Made by a program: the position numbers and the translations under genes | Assembly: GCA_049597955.1 (NCBI GenBank) | Contig: JBMYND010000002.1 | Span: forward strand, 314,237-378,236 | DNA: 64,000 nt | Direction of reading: 5' to 3' | Origin: JAYPAN01 sp049597955 | Lineage (GTDB): Bacteria; Pseudomonadota; Alphaproteobacteria; RS24 | Notes under the pieces: model-generated | Told to the model about the DNA's origin: nothing | The model's database searches: none | What the model saw: only the letters and a program-made list of their open reading frames with translations | In this document: positions 50,402-58,406 of the stretch, piece by piece | How positions within the stretch are numbered: position 1 is the first letter of the stretch | How the letters are laid out: each line of letters begins with the position of its first letter

Positions 50402-50650
50402 TTACTCCGCGCTGTCGAGTTGAATGTCGTAATTTTCAATGACTGTATTGGCCAGTAATTTCTCGCACATATCAGCCAATTGCGCGCGCGCCGTTTCAGC
50501 ATTGGCGGCCTGCATGTCAATTTCAATCAGCTTGCCTTGGCGCACTTCATCAATGCCGTCAAAGCCAAGCTGGCCAAGCGCGTTTTCAATCGCCTTGCCT
50601 TGCGGGTCAAGAACACCGCTTTTCAATGTAATCTGAATGGTCGCTTTCAT
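50402..50650 (-). CDS. purS: Phosphoribosylformylglycinamidine synthase subunit PurS
   Basis: An 82-residue PurS protein that bridges PurL and PurQ. The family pattern ITLKSGVLDPQGKAIENALGQLGFDGIDEVRQGKLIEID (about 7-45) is textbook. Found only in bacteria with the small PurL type, consistent with the 734-residue PurL here. It lies 46 bp after purC and 6 bp before purQ. Confidence 0.95.
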   Translation of the reverse strand: MKATIQITLKSGVLDPQGKAIENALGQLGFDGIDEVRQGKLIEIDMQAANAETARAQLADMCEKLLANTVIENYDIQLDSAE

Positions 50651-50696
50651 TCTGTCCTACTCCAAACCGGCGCGTCACGCGCCCTTGCGCATTTGC

Positions 50697-51461
50697 TTAA
50701 CTGACCAGAACCGGCCCGGATGAGCCATCCGGCTTGCTGCCGGAAAAAATACCGAGCCGGCGCGCCACTTCCTGATAAGCATCAACCATGCCGCCCAAAT
50801 CCTGCCGGAAGCGGTCTTTGTCGAGCTTTTCGAGGCTGTTGGCATCCCACAGGCGGCAACTGTCCGGGCTGATTTCATCGGCCAGCACAATGCGCGCTGT
50901 TTCGCCTTCCCAATAGCGGCCAAATTCCAGCTTGAAATCAACCAGCGTAATGCCGACAGCGGAAAAGCAACCGGTCATGAAATCATTTATCCGCATGGCA
51001 TAGGCCATAATATCATCCATTTCCTGCGGCCCCGCCCAACCAAATACCGCAATATGGTCTTCGCCAATCAAAGGGTCGCCCAGACTGTCATCTTTATAGT
51101 AAAATTCAATCAGCGGACGCGGCAGGCGCGCCCCTTCTTCCAGCCCCAGCCTTTTGACCAAAGAGCCGGCGGCGATATTGCGCACCACCACTTCAAGCGG
51201 GATAATCTCAACTTCACGGATGAGCTGCTCGCGCATATTCAGCGCCCGCAAAAAATGCGTCGGCACGCCAATTTGCTCAAGCCGGGTGAAAATATATTCC
51301 GAAATCCGGTTGTTCAGCACGCCCTTGCCTTCGATAATATCGTGCTTTTCGCCGTTAAAGGCGGTCGCGTCATCTTTGAAATGCTGCACCAGCGTGCCGG
51401 GTTCGGGGCCTTCATAAAGCACTTTGGCCTTGCCTTCATAAATGCGGCGGCGTTTTGACAT
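50697..51461 (-). CDS. purC: SAICAR synthase PurC
   Basis: A 254-residue enzyme that joins aspartate to CAIR in purine synthesis. It has YEGKAKVLYEGPEPGTLVQHFKDDATAFNG near residue 8, the substrate block PLEVVVRNIAAGSLVKRLGLEEG near 92, and LVDFKLEFGRYWEGETARIVLADEISPDSCRLWD near 173. AAGAGG precedes the ATG. It is the second gene of the purB-purC-purS-purQ-purL set; 118 bp separate it from purB, enough for a separate promoter, though none is obvious. Confidence 0.97.
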   Translation of the reverse strand: MSKRRRIYEGKAKVLYEGPEPGTLVQHFKDDATAFNGEKHDIIEGKGVLNNRISEYIFTRLEQIGVPTHFLRALNMREQLIREVEIIPLEVVVRNIAAGSLVKRLGLEEGARLPRPLIEFYYKDDSLGDPLIGEDHIAVFGWAGPQEMDDIMAYAMRINDFMTGCFSAVGITLVDFKLEFGRYWEGETARIVLADEISPDSCRLWDANSLEKLDKDRFRQDLGGMVDAYQEVARRLGIFSGSKPDGSSGPVLVS

Positions 51462-51579
51462 GACAACCTCTTATTGCTGTCCGGCTGAAAAAGCGGTCGG
51501 GGTGCATGGCCATTGCGCGGCGGCCTGATAACCCGACATCAAAAGGAAATTAGACGATGCGGATGAGTCGCGCAATCGC

Positions 51580-52872
51580 TCAAGCCTCACCAAATACGCG
51601 GGCGAAAATCGTATCCACATGTTTGAAGTGATAGCCAATGTCAAACAGGGCTTCCAATGCGCTGTCTTCCAGCGTCACGTCCGGGTCGGCCTTGAGCAGG
51701 TCAAGAAACTGCCCTTCGCCGCGCCAAACCGGCATGGCATTGCGCTGCACCAGCCGATAAGCATCTTCGCGGCTGATACCGGCCTGGGTCAGGGCCAAAA
51801 GCACTCTTTGTGAATGCACCAGCCCGCCCAGCCGGTCGAGATTGGCCTGCATGCGGTCGGGATAGACCACCAGATTTTCCATCACGCCGGTCAGCCGCGC
51901 CAGTGCGAAATCCAATGTGATGGTTGCATCCGGCCCAATCATACGCTCAACGGAGGAATGGGAAATATCGCGCTCATGCCACAGCGCGACATTTTCCATC
52001 GCCGGCAACGCCATGCCGCGCACCAGCCGTGCCAGACCGGTCAGATTTTCCGTCAGCACCGGATTGCGCTTATGCGGCATGGCCGATGAGCCTTTCTGGC
52101 CTTCCGAGAAATACTCCTCAGCTTCCAGCACTTCAGTGCGCTGCAAATGCCGCACTTCCACCGCCAGACGCTCAATGGATGAGGCTATCACGCCAAGCGT
52201 GGCAAAAAACATGGCATGGCGGTCGCGCGGTATCACCTGCGTCGAGACCGGCTCGGCTTCCAGCCCCATTTGTTCGGCGACATGGGCCTCAACCGAGGGG
52301 TCAATATTGGCAAATGTGCCGACCGCGCCGGAAATGGCGCAAGTGGCGATTTCGGCCCGCGCCGCCTGCAAGCGGCTCTTATTGCGGTCAAATTCGGCAT
52401 AGGCTTGCGCCAGTTTCAGCCCGAATGTGGTCGGCTCGGCATGGATGCCGTGGCTGCGCCCGATACAGGCGCTCATTTTATGCTCAATGGCGCGTTTTTT
52501 CAGCGCCGCCAGCAGCGCGTCCATATCGGCCAGCAAAATATCAGCGGCGCGCACCAATTGGACATTCAGGCATGTATCCAGCACATCCGATGAGGTCATG
52601 CCCTGATGCACAAAGCGCGCTTCCGGCCCGACATGCTCGGCCAGGCTGGTCAGAAAGGCAATCACATCATGTTTCACCTCGCGCTCAATCTCGTCAATGC
52701 GCGCCACATCAAAACCGCCGCGCGCGCGCACCGCTTCGGCAGCGTCTGCCGGCACAATACCGAGCTTGACCATCGCATCCATGGCGTGGGTTTCAATCTC
52801 CAACCAAATGGAAAACCGGCTTTCGGCTTCCCAAAGGGCAGTCATTTCGGGGCGGGCATATCTTGGAATCAT
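51580..52872 (-). CDS. purB: Adenylosuccinate lyase PurB
   Basis: A 430-residue lyase acting twice in purine synthesis (SAICAR to AICAR, adenylosuccinate to AMP). The fumarase/aspartase signature GSSAMPHKRNPVLTENLTGLARLVRG is near residue 260, with the catalytic-His region GRSHGIHAEPTTFG near 138 and TSSDVLDTCLNVQL near 90. Length is that of the bacterial short type. GGAGATTCTC precedes the ATG. It is first of the pur group. Confidence 0.97.
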   Translation of the reverse strand: MIPRYARPEMTALWEAESRFSIWLEIETHAMDAMVKLGIVPADAAEAVRARGGFDVARIDEIEREVKHDVIAFLTSLAEHVGPEARFVHQGMTSSDVLDTCLNVQLVRAADILLADMDALLAALKKRAIEHKMSACIGRSHGIHAEPTTFGLKLAQAYAEFDRNKSRLQAARAEIATCAISGAVGTFANIDPSVEAHVAEQMGLEAEPVSTQVIPRDRHAMFFATLGVIASSIERLAVEVRHLQRTEVLEAEEYFSEGQKGSSAMPHKRNPVLTENLTGLARLVRGMALPAMENVALWHERDISHSSVERMIGPDATITLDFALARLTGVMENLVVYPDRMQANLDRLGGLVHSQRVLLALTQAGISREDAYRLVQRNAMPVWRGEGQFLDLLKADPDVTLEDSALEALFDIGYHFKHVDTIFARVFGEA

Positions 52873-52940
52873 GGCGAGAATCTCCTCTGCGCCACCCCAT
52901 AGCAGATATGCGGCGCGGAGAAAAGCAGCGGCGGCAATTA

Positions 52941-53657
52941 TCAGTTCAGCAGGCCGTTATTTTTGAAACTGTATTCATCATTGCGACCAATCACCAAATG
53001 GTCAAACAGGGTCATGCCAAACTCGCGGCACAAATTGTCGAGCTTTTTGGTCATGTCAATATCGGCGCGCGAGGGTGACGGGTCGCCGCTTGGATGATTA
53101 TGCACAATAATCAGCGCCGTTGTGTCCAATTCAAGGGCGCGCTTAATCACTTCACGCGGATAAACCGGCGTATGGTCAACCGTGCCACGCCCCAGCACTT
53201 CATCAGCGATAATCTGGTTTTGCTTGTTCAAAAACAGCACATGAAATTCTTCGGTCTTTTTTTCCGCCAGCTTGGTGCGGCAATAGCGTATCAAGGCTTC
53301 CCAGCTTTGCAGGGCTTTATTGTGCATGATTTTTGATTGGCCGATGCGCAAAGCCGCGGCTTCGACAATTTTGAATTCGGTGATGCAATGCTCACCTATG
53401 CCTTTGATTTTCCGCAATTGGGCGGGCGGGGCGGACAGCACGGCTGACAAATCACCAAATTGGTTTATCAGCCGATGGGCGGTTTCTTTTACATCGCGGC
53501 GCGGAACAGCGCGAAACAATACCAATTCCAGCAATTCATGATCGGCCAATGCGTCGGATGAGGCAGTGCGCAGCCGATTGCGCAAGCGTTGTCGATGACC
53601 GGCTCGTAAATTGGGCTCTTTGCTCTGTTCGGGCTTGCGGGTTGGTTTTTCTTTCAC
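52941..53657 (-). CDS. radC: RadC family JAB-domain protein
   Basis: A 238-residue RadC protein. An N-terminal helix-hairpin-helix segment (LRKIKGIGEHCITEFKIVEAAALR, about 80-105) is followed by the JAMM/JAB metalloprotease-like domain with HNHPSGDPSPSRADID near 187, holding the zinc His-x-His and Asp plus Glu in KKTEEFHVLF. Its true activity is unsettled; the old DNA-repair label was shown to come from a recG allele in E. coli. It starts at GTG after GGAGG, and lies 39 bp downstream of map. Confidence 0.92.
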   Translation of the reverse strand: MKEKPTRKPEQSKEPNLRAGHRQRLRNRLRTASSDALADHELLELVLFRAVPRRDVKETAHRLINQFGDLSAVLSAPPAQLRKIKGIGEHCITEFKIVEAAALRIGQSKIMHNKALQSWEALIRYCRTKLAEKKTEEFHVLFLNKQNQIIADEVLGRGTVDHTPVYPREVIKRALELDTTALIIVHNHPSGDPSPSRADIDMTKKLDNLCREFGMTLFDHLVIGRNDEYSFKNNGLLN

Positions 53658-53696
53658 CCATTCCTCCGGCCAATGGCGTTTTATTCTTCGTGCGTC

Positions 53697-54518
53697 CTAA
53701 TGTTCGTAAGGCTTGTCATAGCCTGCCAATGATTTGGTGAAAATCTCCGCACCATTGGCGGTAATACCGACTGAATGTTCAAATTGGGCTGACAATGTGC
53801 GGTCGCGCGTCACCGCCGTCCAGCCATCGCCGAGAATTTTCACCGCCGGTTTGCCCAGATTGAGCATTGGCTCAATGGTGAAAAACATGCCTTCGCGCAA
53901 AGTCAGCCCTTCGCCGCTTCGGCCATAATGCAAAATATTGGGCGTATCGTGAAACACCCGACCCAGCCCATGCCCGCAAAAATCGCGCACCACCGCCATG
54001 CGGTGTGTTTCGGCATAATCTTGAATGGCCGCGCCAATATCGCCCAGCGTCGCCCCGGGGCGCGCCACTTCAATACCGTGCATCATGGCCTCATAGGTCA
54101 CATCCATCAGCCGCTTGGCTTTGACCGAAACCTCGCCCAGCTTATACATGCGCGAATGGTCGCCATGCCAACCGGCATAAAACAAAGTGACATCAATATT
54201 CATAATGTCGCCCTCGCGCAGCAGACGTTCGCCGGGTATGCCGTGGCAGACAACATGATTGACCGAGGTGCAAATGGATTTGCGAAAGCCGCGATAATTG
54301 AGCGGGGCCGGGACAGCGCCCAAATCGCGGATGATTTCTTCCGCCTTGGCGTCAAGCGTTTCCGAGCTGACTCCGGGTTGCACAAATTCTTGCAGCAAAT
54401 CCAGCGTATGGGCTGCCATGCGTCCGACCACGCGCATGCCTTCAAAATCCTCTTCTGTGTGGATTTTTATCTGGCCTGTATTTTTGGTCGGCGCGCGGGC
54501 GGCCTCAACATAATTCAC
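53697..54518 (-). CDS. map: Type I methionine aminopeptidase
   Basis: A 273-residue metalloenzyme that removes the initiator Met. Metal ligands are visible in MNIDVTLFYAGWHGDHSRM (two Asp, near 112-123), GHGLGRVFHDTPN (His near 190), EPMLNLG (Glu near 220) and the final AQFEHSVGI (Glu near 250). The substrate His is in VNHVVCHGIPG. It begins with GTG after AGGAG. A 15-20 residue N-terminal extension is typical in alphaproteobacteria. It is cotranscribed with radC. The upstream region carries an 11-bp tandem repeat (54543-54574). Confidence 0.96.
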   Translation of the reverse strand: MNYVEAARAPTKNTGQIKIHTEEDFEGMRVVGRMAAHTLDLLQEFVQPGVSSETLDAKAEEIIRDLGAVPAPLNYRGFRKSICTSVNHVVCHGIPGERLLREGDIMNIDVTLFYAGWHGDHSRMYKLGEVSVKAKRLMDVTYEAMMHGIEVARPGATLGDIGAAIQDYAETHRMAVVRDFCGHGLGRVFHDTPNILHYGRSGEGLTLREGMFFTIEPMLNLGKPAVKILGDGWTAVTRDRTLSAQFEHSVGITANGAEIFTKSLAGYDKPYEH

Positions 54519-54542
54519 TTTTTTCTCCTGTTCGCATCATGG

Positions 54543-54574
54543 CCGGTTTGCCACCGGTTTGCCACCGGTTTGGC
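54543..54574. repeat. 11-bp tandem repeat upstream of map
   Basis: CCGGTTTGCCA is repeated at 54543-54553 and 54554-54564, followed by CCGGTTTGGC. It lies in the divergent region between map and the CinA-N-like gene. Confidence 0.75.
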
Positions 54575-54721
54575 TGAACGAAACATGTCTTGTCCGTCTA
54601 GATATGGCGCGAAACCGGGTTTGGCGCAAGCGTGTTTTGACAGTTTGACCGGCCTGTCACAAAACCGCTTGTTTTTCAGGCCGGTCGGCCCTATCTCGGA
54701 CAGATATATCAGGAGCGGATA

Positions 54722-55516
54722 ATGGATGATGCAAGCGGCAAGGCCGAAACAGGACAGGGCAAGACAGTGACCGCGGCCATGCTGATAATCGGCAATGAAG
54801 TTTTGTCAGGCCGCACACAGGATAAAAATCTCGCCTATATCGCCCAAAGGCTGGGCGAGATTGGCATTGACATGCGCGAAGTGCGTATTGTGCCGGACGA
54901 ATTGGATGTGGTGGTCGCCGCCGTCAATGCCCTGCGCGCGGCGCATGATTATGTGTTCACCACGGGCGGCATCGGCCCGACCCATGACGACATTACCGCC
55001 GATTGCATTGCCGCGGCTTTTGGCGTGGCGCTCAATCATCACCCGCTGGCCATGCAACAATTACAGGCGCATTATGACCGGCTGGAGGCCGATTTCAATG
55101 AAGCCCGCCAACGCATGGCGCGCATTCCCGATGGTGCGTCGCTGATTGACAATCCGGTCAGCACCGCGCCGGGCTTTTGCCTTGAAAATGTGTATGTCAT
55201 GGCCGGTGTGCCGAAAATCATGCAGGCAATGATGGAAAATGTGCTGCCAAGTTTGCGCGGCGGCGAGGCGTTGAGTTCGATTACCGTAACCTCCAATGTG
55301 CCGGAAGGCACGATTGCCGCTGAAATGGGGCGCTTGCAGGCGCAATATGATGAGGTGAATATCGGGCTATATCCGTTTTACGGGCCGGACGGGGCCGGTG
55401 TCAGCGTGGTCGCGCGCGGCCGCGACAGCGCGCAGCTCGCCATGATTGAGGGGCTTATCAAAGCGCATTTGGCCGAAATCGGCGCTGAACTTGTTGAACG
55501 TGTGCCGGCCAAATAA
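54722..55516 (+). CDS. Molybdopterin-binding (CinA N-terminal-like) protein
   Basis: A 264-residue MoCF-domain protein related to the N-terminal part of CinA and to MoaB/MogA folds. The start is AAMLIIGNEVLSGRTQDKNLAYIAQRL near residue 17, and DYVFTTGGIGPTHDDITADCIAAAFG near 77 is the TGG-GP-HDD signature; VYVMAGVPKIMQAMMENVLPSL is near 155. The C-terminal nicotinamide-nucleotide deamidase domain of full CinA is absent. Stand-alone members in alphaproteobacteria are widespread; some may hydrolyse ADP-ribose or FAD-like compounds, but function here is unproven. AGGAG precedes the ATG. Confidence 0.88.
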   Translation: MDDASGKAETGQGKTVTAAMLIIGNEVLSGRTQDKNLAYIAQRLGEIGIDMREVRIVPDELDVVVAAVNALRAAHDYVFTTGGIGPTHDDITADCIAAAFGVALNHHPLAMQQLQAHYDRLEADFNEARQRMARIPDGASLIDNPVSTAPGFCLENVYVMAGVPKIMQAMMENVLPSLRGGEALSSITVTSNVPEGTIAAEMGRLQAQYDEVNIGLYPFYGPDGAGVSVVARGRDSAQLAMIEGLIKAHLAEIGAELVERVPAK

Positions 55517-55591
55517 GCCAATCTTACAAATAATTTAGTTTTCCGACCGCCCGCATCATGGCAATGTAAGGCTAACCAAAGGGAGGTTCTT

Positions 55592-55837
55592 ATGAAAAAA
55601 ATCGCTACAGCACTCGTCATTTCGGGCATGTTCGCCCTGCCGCAGGCCGCATTGGCGTTGGATTCAAGCTTTGAAGCCATGTCGCAACAAGGCAAGCACC
55701 AATTCTATGTCTGGTGCACCGGTAAAGATGATTACACAGCTTCGCAAAATGGCAAGGATGCCAAAGCAGCTCAAGCGGCGCTGGCTGCCAAAGCCGGTTC
55801 GCGTTGCTGGCCGGTCTGGCAGGGTCTTGATAACTAG
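55592..55837 (+). CDS. Small secreted protein with two cysteines
   Basis: An 81-residue protein with a clear signal peptide (MKKIATALVISGMFALPQAALA, cleavage about residue 22) and a mature part of about 59 residues with C42 and C72, likely a disulfide, and an Ala/Lys-rich helix between (GKDAKAAQAALAAKAGS). Strong AAAGGGAGG ribosome site and its own terminator. It is not recognised; no metal site is visible. Probably periplasmic. Confidence 0.75.
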   Translation: MKKIATALVISGMFALPQAALALDSSFEAMSQQGKHQFYVWCTGKDDYTASQNGKDAKAAQAALAAKAGSRCWPVWQGLDN

Positions 55838-55895
55838 TCTCGATAATTGAGTCGGGTTTCTCGCGTAACTTGTCGGCGCTTTGCGTCAATCATTA

Positions 55896-55922
55896 ACGGC
55901 GACCTTTCGGGTCGCCGTTTTT
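55896..55922 (+). terminator. Rho-independent terminator after the small secreted-protein gene
   Basis: Stem ACGGCGACC / GGTCGCCGT (9 bp, perfect) around TTTCG, followed by a T run. It lies 59 bp after the stop. Confidence 0.88.
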
Positions 55923-55989
55923 CATTTTAGTCCTATATAAGCATGAAATCCTTGGGATTTTCTTGTTGTGAGATTATGGGTTGGATGAA

Positions 55990-57096
55990 ATGAAAATGAC
56001 AATGACAATGACAATGCTGGGGTCGATACTTGTTTTGCTGGGCATTGGTTTTGGCCTGTCGGCCTGCACCGGGCTGGGCCGTCCGCTGGGCGGGGAGCGC
56101 CCCTATCATCATTTGGAAAATGGCTTTCGTAACCCGCCTGACAGCCCGCGCCGCAGCTCCGATTTAAGCGTGCGCCTGCCATTTTTCGGAAAAGCCGTCT
56201 GGCGCAGCCTGACCCAAAACAAAAGCAAATTTCCGCGCGACCACGCCGCCGACAAGCAAGAAGCGCGCGCCCAATTTGCCGCTTTGGGTGATGCTGATTT
56301 ATTGGCCTGGATTGGCCATGCGACATTTCTGGTGCGCCTTGACGGGGTGACGGTGCTGACCGACCCGGTATTTGGGCGGCGCGCCTCGCCGGTCAGCTTT
56401 GCCGGGCCGGAGCGTGTGCTGCCGCCGGGGCTGGATATTGAAGATTTGCCGCCGATTGATGTGGTGGTGATTAGCCATGCCCATTACGACCATCTCGACA
56501 CTTGGACGCTTGACCGCCTGCCGCGGCGCGAGACGATTACCGCCATTGTGCCGCTGGGGCTGGGCAAATATTTCACCGCGCGCGGCTATGGCACGGTCTA
56601 TGAGGTGGATTGGTATGATGATGTCACGCTGGACGGGCGCAGCGGCCCGTTCAAGCTGACCGCCTATCCGGCAGTGCATTGGGCCAATCGCTCACTGTTT
56701 GATGTCAACCGCACTTTATGGATGTCTTACGGGTTTTCCGCCAATGGGCGTTCGGTCTATCACAGTGGCGACACGGAAACCCATCCTTACATGTTCCGCG
56801 AAATTGGCGAACATATGGCGGCGCATCATAATGGCTGCGATATTGGCCTGATGAGCGCCGGTGCCTATAATCCGCGCCCGATGATGCAAGGCGCCCATGC
56901 CGACCCGGAAGGGGTGGCGCAAATTGGCCGCGATGTCGGCTGCAAGCGCATGGTGCCAATGCATTGGGGGACATTTGTCTTGTCGCTGGAGCCGTTTTTG
57001 GAGCCGCCGCAGCGTTTTGAAAAAGCCGTTGGCAACCAGACCTTAAATATGCGGATTGGCGAAAGCATTGGCCTGTCGGCGCTGTTTGACGATTAA
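55990..57096 (+). CDS. Metallo-beta-lactamase-fold lipoprotein (NAPE-PLD-like)
   Basis: A 368-residue hydrolase with a lipoprotein signal (lipobox LSAC near residue 24), so it is probably anchored in a periplasm-facing membrane. The metal motif is SHAHYDHLD near 160, with further ligands in AVHWANRS, YHSGDTE and PMHWGTF near 325. This layout matches bacterial homologues of N-acyl-phosphatidylethanolamine phospholipase D and UlaG-like lactonases; the true substrate is unknown. Residues 1-9 come from a (ATGACA)3 microsatellite right after the start; a TTG at 55981 is an alternative start. Confidence 0.8.
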   Translation: MKMTMTMTMLGSILVLLGIGFGLSACTGLGRPLGGERPYHHLENGFRNPPDSPRRSSDLSVRLPFFGKAVWRSLTQNKSKFPRDHAADKQEARAQFAALGDADLLAWIGHATFLVRLDGVTVLTDPVFGRRASPVSFAGPERVLPPGLDIEDLPPIDVVVISHAHYDHLDTWTLDRLPRRETITAIVPLGLGKYFTARGYGTVYEVDWYDDVTLDGRSGPFKLTAYPAVHWANRSLFDVNRTLWMSYGFSANGRSVYHSGDTETHPYMFREIGEHMAAHHNGCDIGLMSAGAYNPRPMMQGAHADPEGVAQIGRDVGCKRMVPMHWGTFVLSLEPFLEPPQRFEKAVGNQTLNMRIGESIGLSALFDD

Positions 57097-57255
57097 ATCC
57101 GGCGGCTTGGCGTTTCGGCTGTATCCCTCGCAATGGCCCTGCGCGGCAAGGGATATATGCCGCAAAGGATATGCGCGGCGGCATTAAATGAAGCGGCGAA
57201 ACGGGCTTTTCCGCCGCCGCAAACATGCTATACAGACGCCTGCATCGCTTCCTCC

Positions 57256-57343
57256 GGCCTCATGGTGGAATTGGTAGACACAGCAGACTTAAAATCTGCG
57301 GCCTGAATAAGGCGTGACGGTTCGAGTCCGTCTGAGGCCACCA
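57256..57343 (+). tRNA. tRNA-Leu (UAA)
   Basis: Acceptor arms GGCCTCA / TGAGGCC pair fully, followed by A and an encoded CCA. The D-arm is GGTGGAATTGGTAGACAC, the anticodon loop CTTAAAA in stem GCAGA/TCTGC gives anticodon UAA, there is a long class II variable arm, and the T-loop is TTCGAGT in a GACGG/CCGTC stem. Reads UUA/UUG. No repeated copy of its 3' end is seen nearby, so no integrated element is indicated. Confidence 0.97.
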
Positions 57344-57382
57344 TTTTTGTTGGGTTTTGGGTTGGGGGCGCTGAAACTTTTA

Positions 57383-57970
57383 TTATTCCCCCAATTCATC
57401 GCGTTTGATTTCGGCTTCCGAACGGGCAAAACCCCTTTCCCTGATATGGTCGAAACCGTCGCCGCTTGGCGGTGCCTTTTCATCCTCCCAAGGGTGCGTT
57501 TTGGTTTGTTGTGGCGATTGTGCGGCTGGTTCCTTTTTTCGCCAAGGCAGGTGATTGATTAGCCGCCGCCCGCCAGCCCGAACAAGGCGCAACGGGTTGC
57601 GTCTCTCCCAGTTTATCATGCTGCCTCTTTTCCATTTCGGCAAGCGCAGCCGTTTAAGCCATTTCCGGCGCCGAGGCTTGAGTGCATTTATGGTGCGGGG
57701 CGTTTCTCTTTTTTGCTTTTTTTCACCACGGAAAATGAAAGGCCAAAGCAGGAAAATAAAAAGGACGATGCCATATCCGGCGTTTTTAATCACCAGCAGG
57801 ACTGCCAGATAGTCGGTCTTTTCAGTCAGCAGCAGATATTTTTCCGCCTCGCTGGCACCATACCAGACAAGCCCCATGCCCAATGCGCCAAACAAAACCT
57901 GCCCATAGCGGCGTTGAAGAAACCCCCAAAGCCCCCATGCCAGCAATAATTGGCCTATGACACGCAACAT
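57383..57970 (-). CDS. Unknown membrane protein, second gene of a two-gene cassette
   Basis: A 195-residue protein with three hydrophobic helices in the first half (about 3-22, 27-45, 56-80) and a long, very basic cytoplasmic region (KKQKRETPRTINALKPRRRKWLKRLRLPKWKR) ending in an acidic tail. It is unknown to me. It begins at the stop of the gene upstream (TGATG, 1-bp overlap), so the two are coupled. The basic patch could bind RNA, DNA or membrane; nothing shows which. Confidence 0.62.
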   Translation of the reverse strand: MLRVIGQLLLAWGLWGFLQRRYGQVLFGALGMGLVWYGASEAEKYLLLTEKTDYLAVLLVIKNAGYGIVLFIFLLWPFIFRGEKKQKRETPRTINALKPRRRKWLKRLRLPKWKRGSMINWERRNPLRLVRAGGRRLINHLPWRKKEPAAQSPQQTKTHPWEDEKAPPSGDGFDHIRERGFARSEAEIKRDELGE

Positions 57971-58260
57971 CAGAGTGTGCTAATCCCAAACGGTATCAAA
58001 ATGGCGCTGAGGCCGCCGCGTTTAATCTGCTTGTGTATTTTCTGAACTTCGCTGTGAACAATAATTTCGCGCTGGTTTTCGTTAAGCTCGGAGAGATTTA
58101 TACCCTGTTGCGCAAGCGTTGTTTTGGCGTTTTTTATGGCCTGTTCCAATATGCGGCGGTTCAAATCAGCGCGCAGATTTTTCGGCCTCACCCGTTTTAC
58201 CTTGGCCGACACTCTCTGCCAGCTTATCCGGCGATATATTCTTCTGACTTTGGCGCGCAT
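57970..58260 (-). CDS. Small basic protein, first gene of a two-gene cassette
   Basis: A 96-residue strongly basic helical protein (KVRRIYRRISWQRVSAKVKRVRPKNLRADLNRRI) with a second half containing a possible coiled helix (LSELNENQREIIVHSEVQKIHKQIKRGG) and a hydrophobic end. Ribosome site GGAGAC precedes ATG 58260. Not recognised. It is coupled to the membrane protein downstream by TGATG. It lies downstream of the ABC substrate-binding gene on the same strand, 146 bp away. Confidence 0.55.
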   Translation of the reverse strand: MRAKVRRIYRRISWQRVSAKVKRVRPKNLRADLNRRILEQAIKNAKTTLAQQGINLSELNENQREIIVHSEVQKIHKQIKRGGLSAILIPFGISTL

Positions 58261-58406
58261 TCATGTCTCCTGTTTGACCCCGAAAGAACAAACAAACACA
58301 AACGCAACATATCGCATGGGGTGGATAAACAATATCACACCCCGCCATCATTGCAAATTGCTGGCCAGTGGCAAAGCCGGCAAGGAAAACAGCGCCGCTT
58401 GCGGGC

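Noticed and set aside
57256..57343. tRNA-Leu as an integration site for a mobile element
   Set aside because: No integrase gene and no second copy of the tRNA 3' end were seen in the window.
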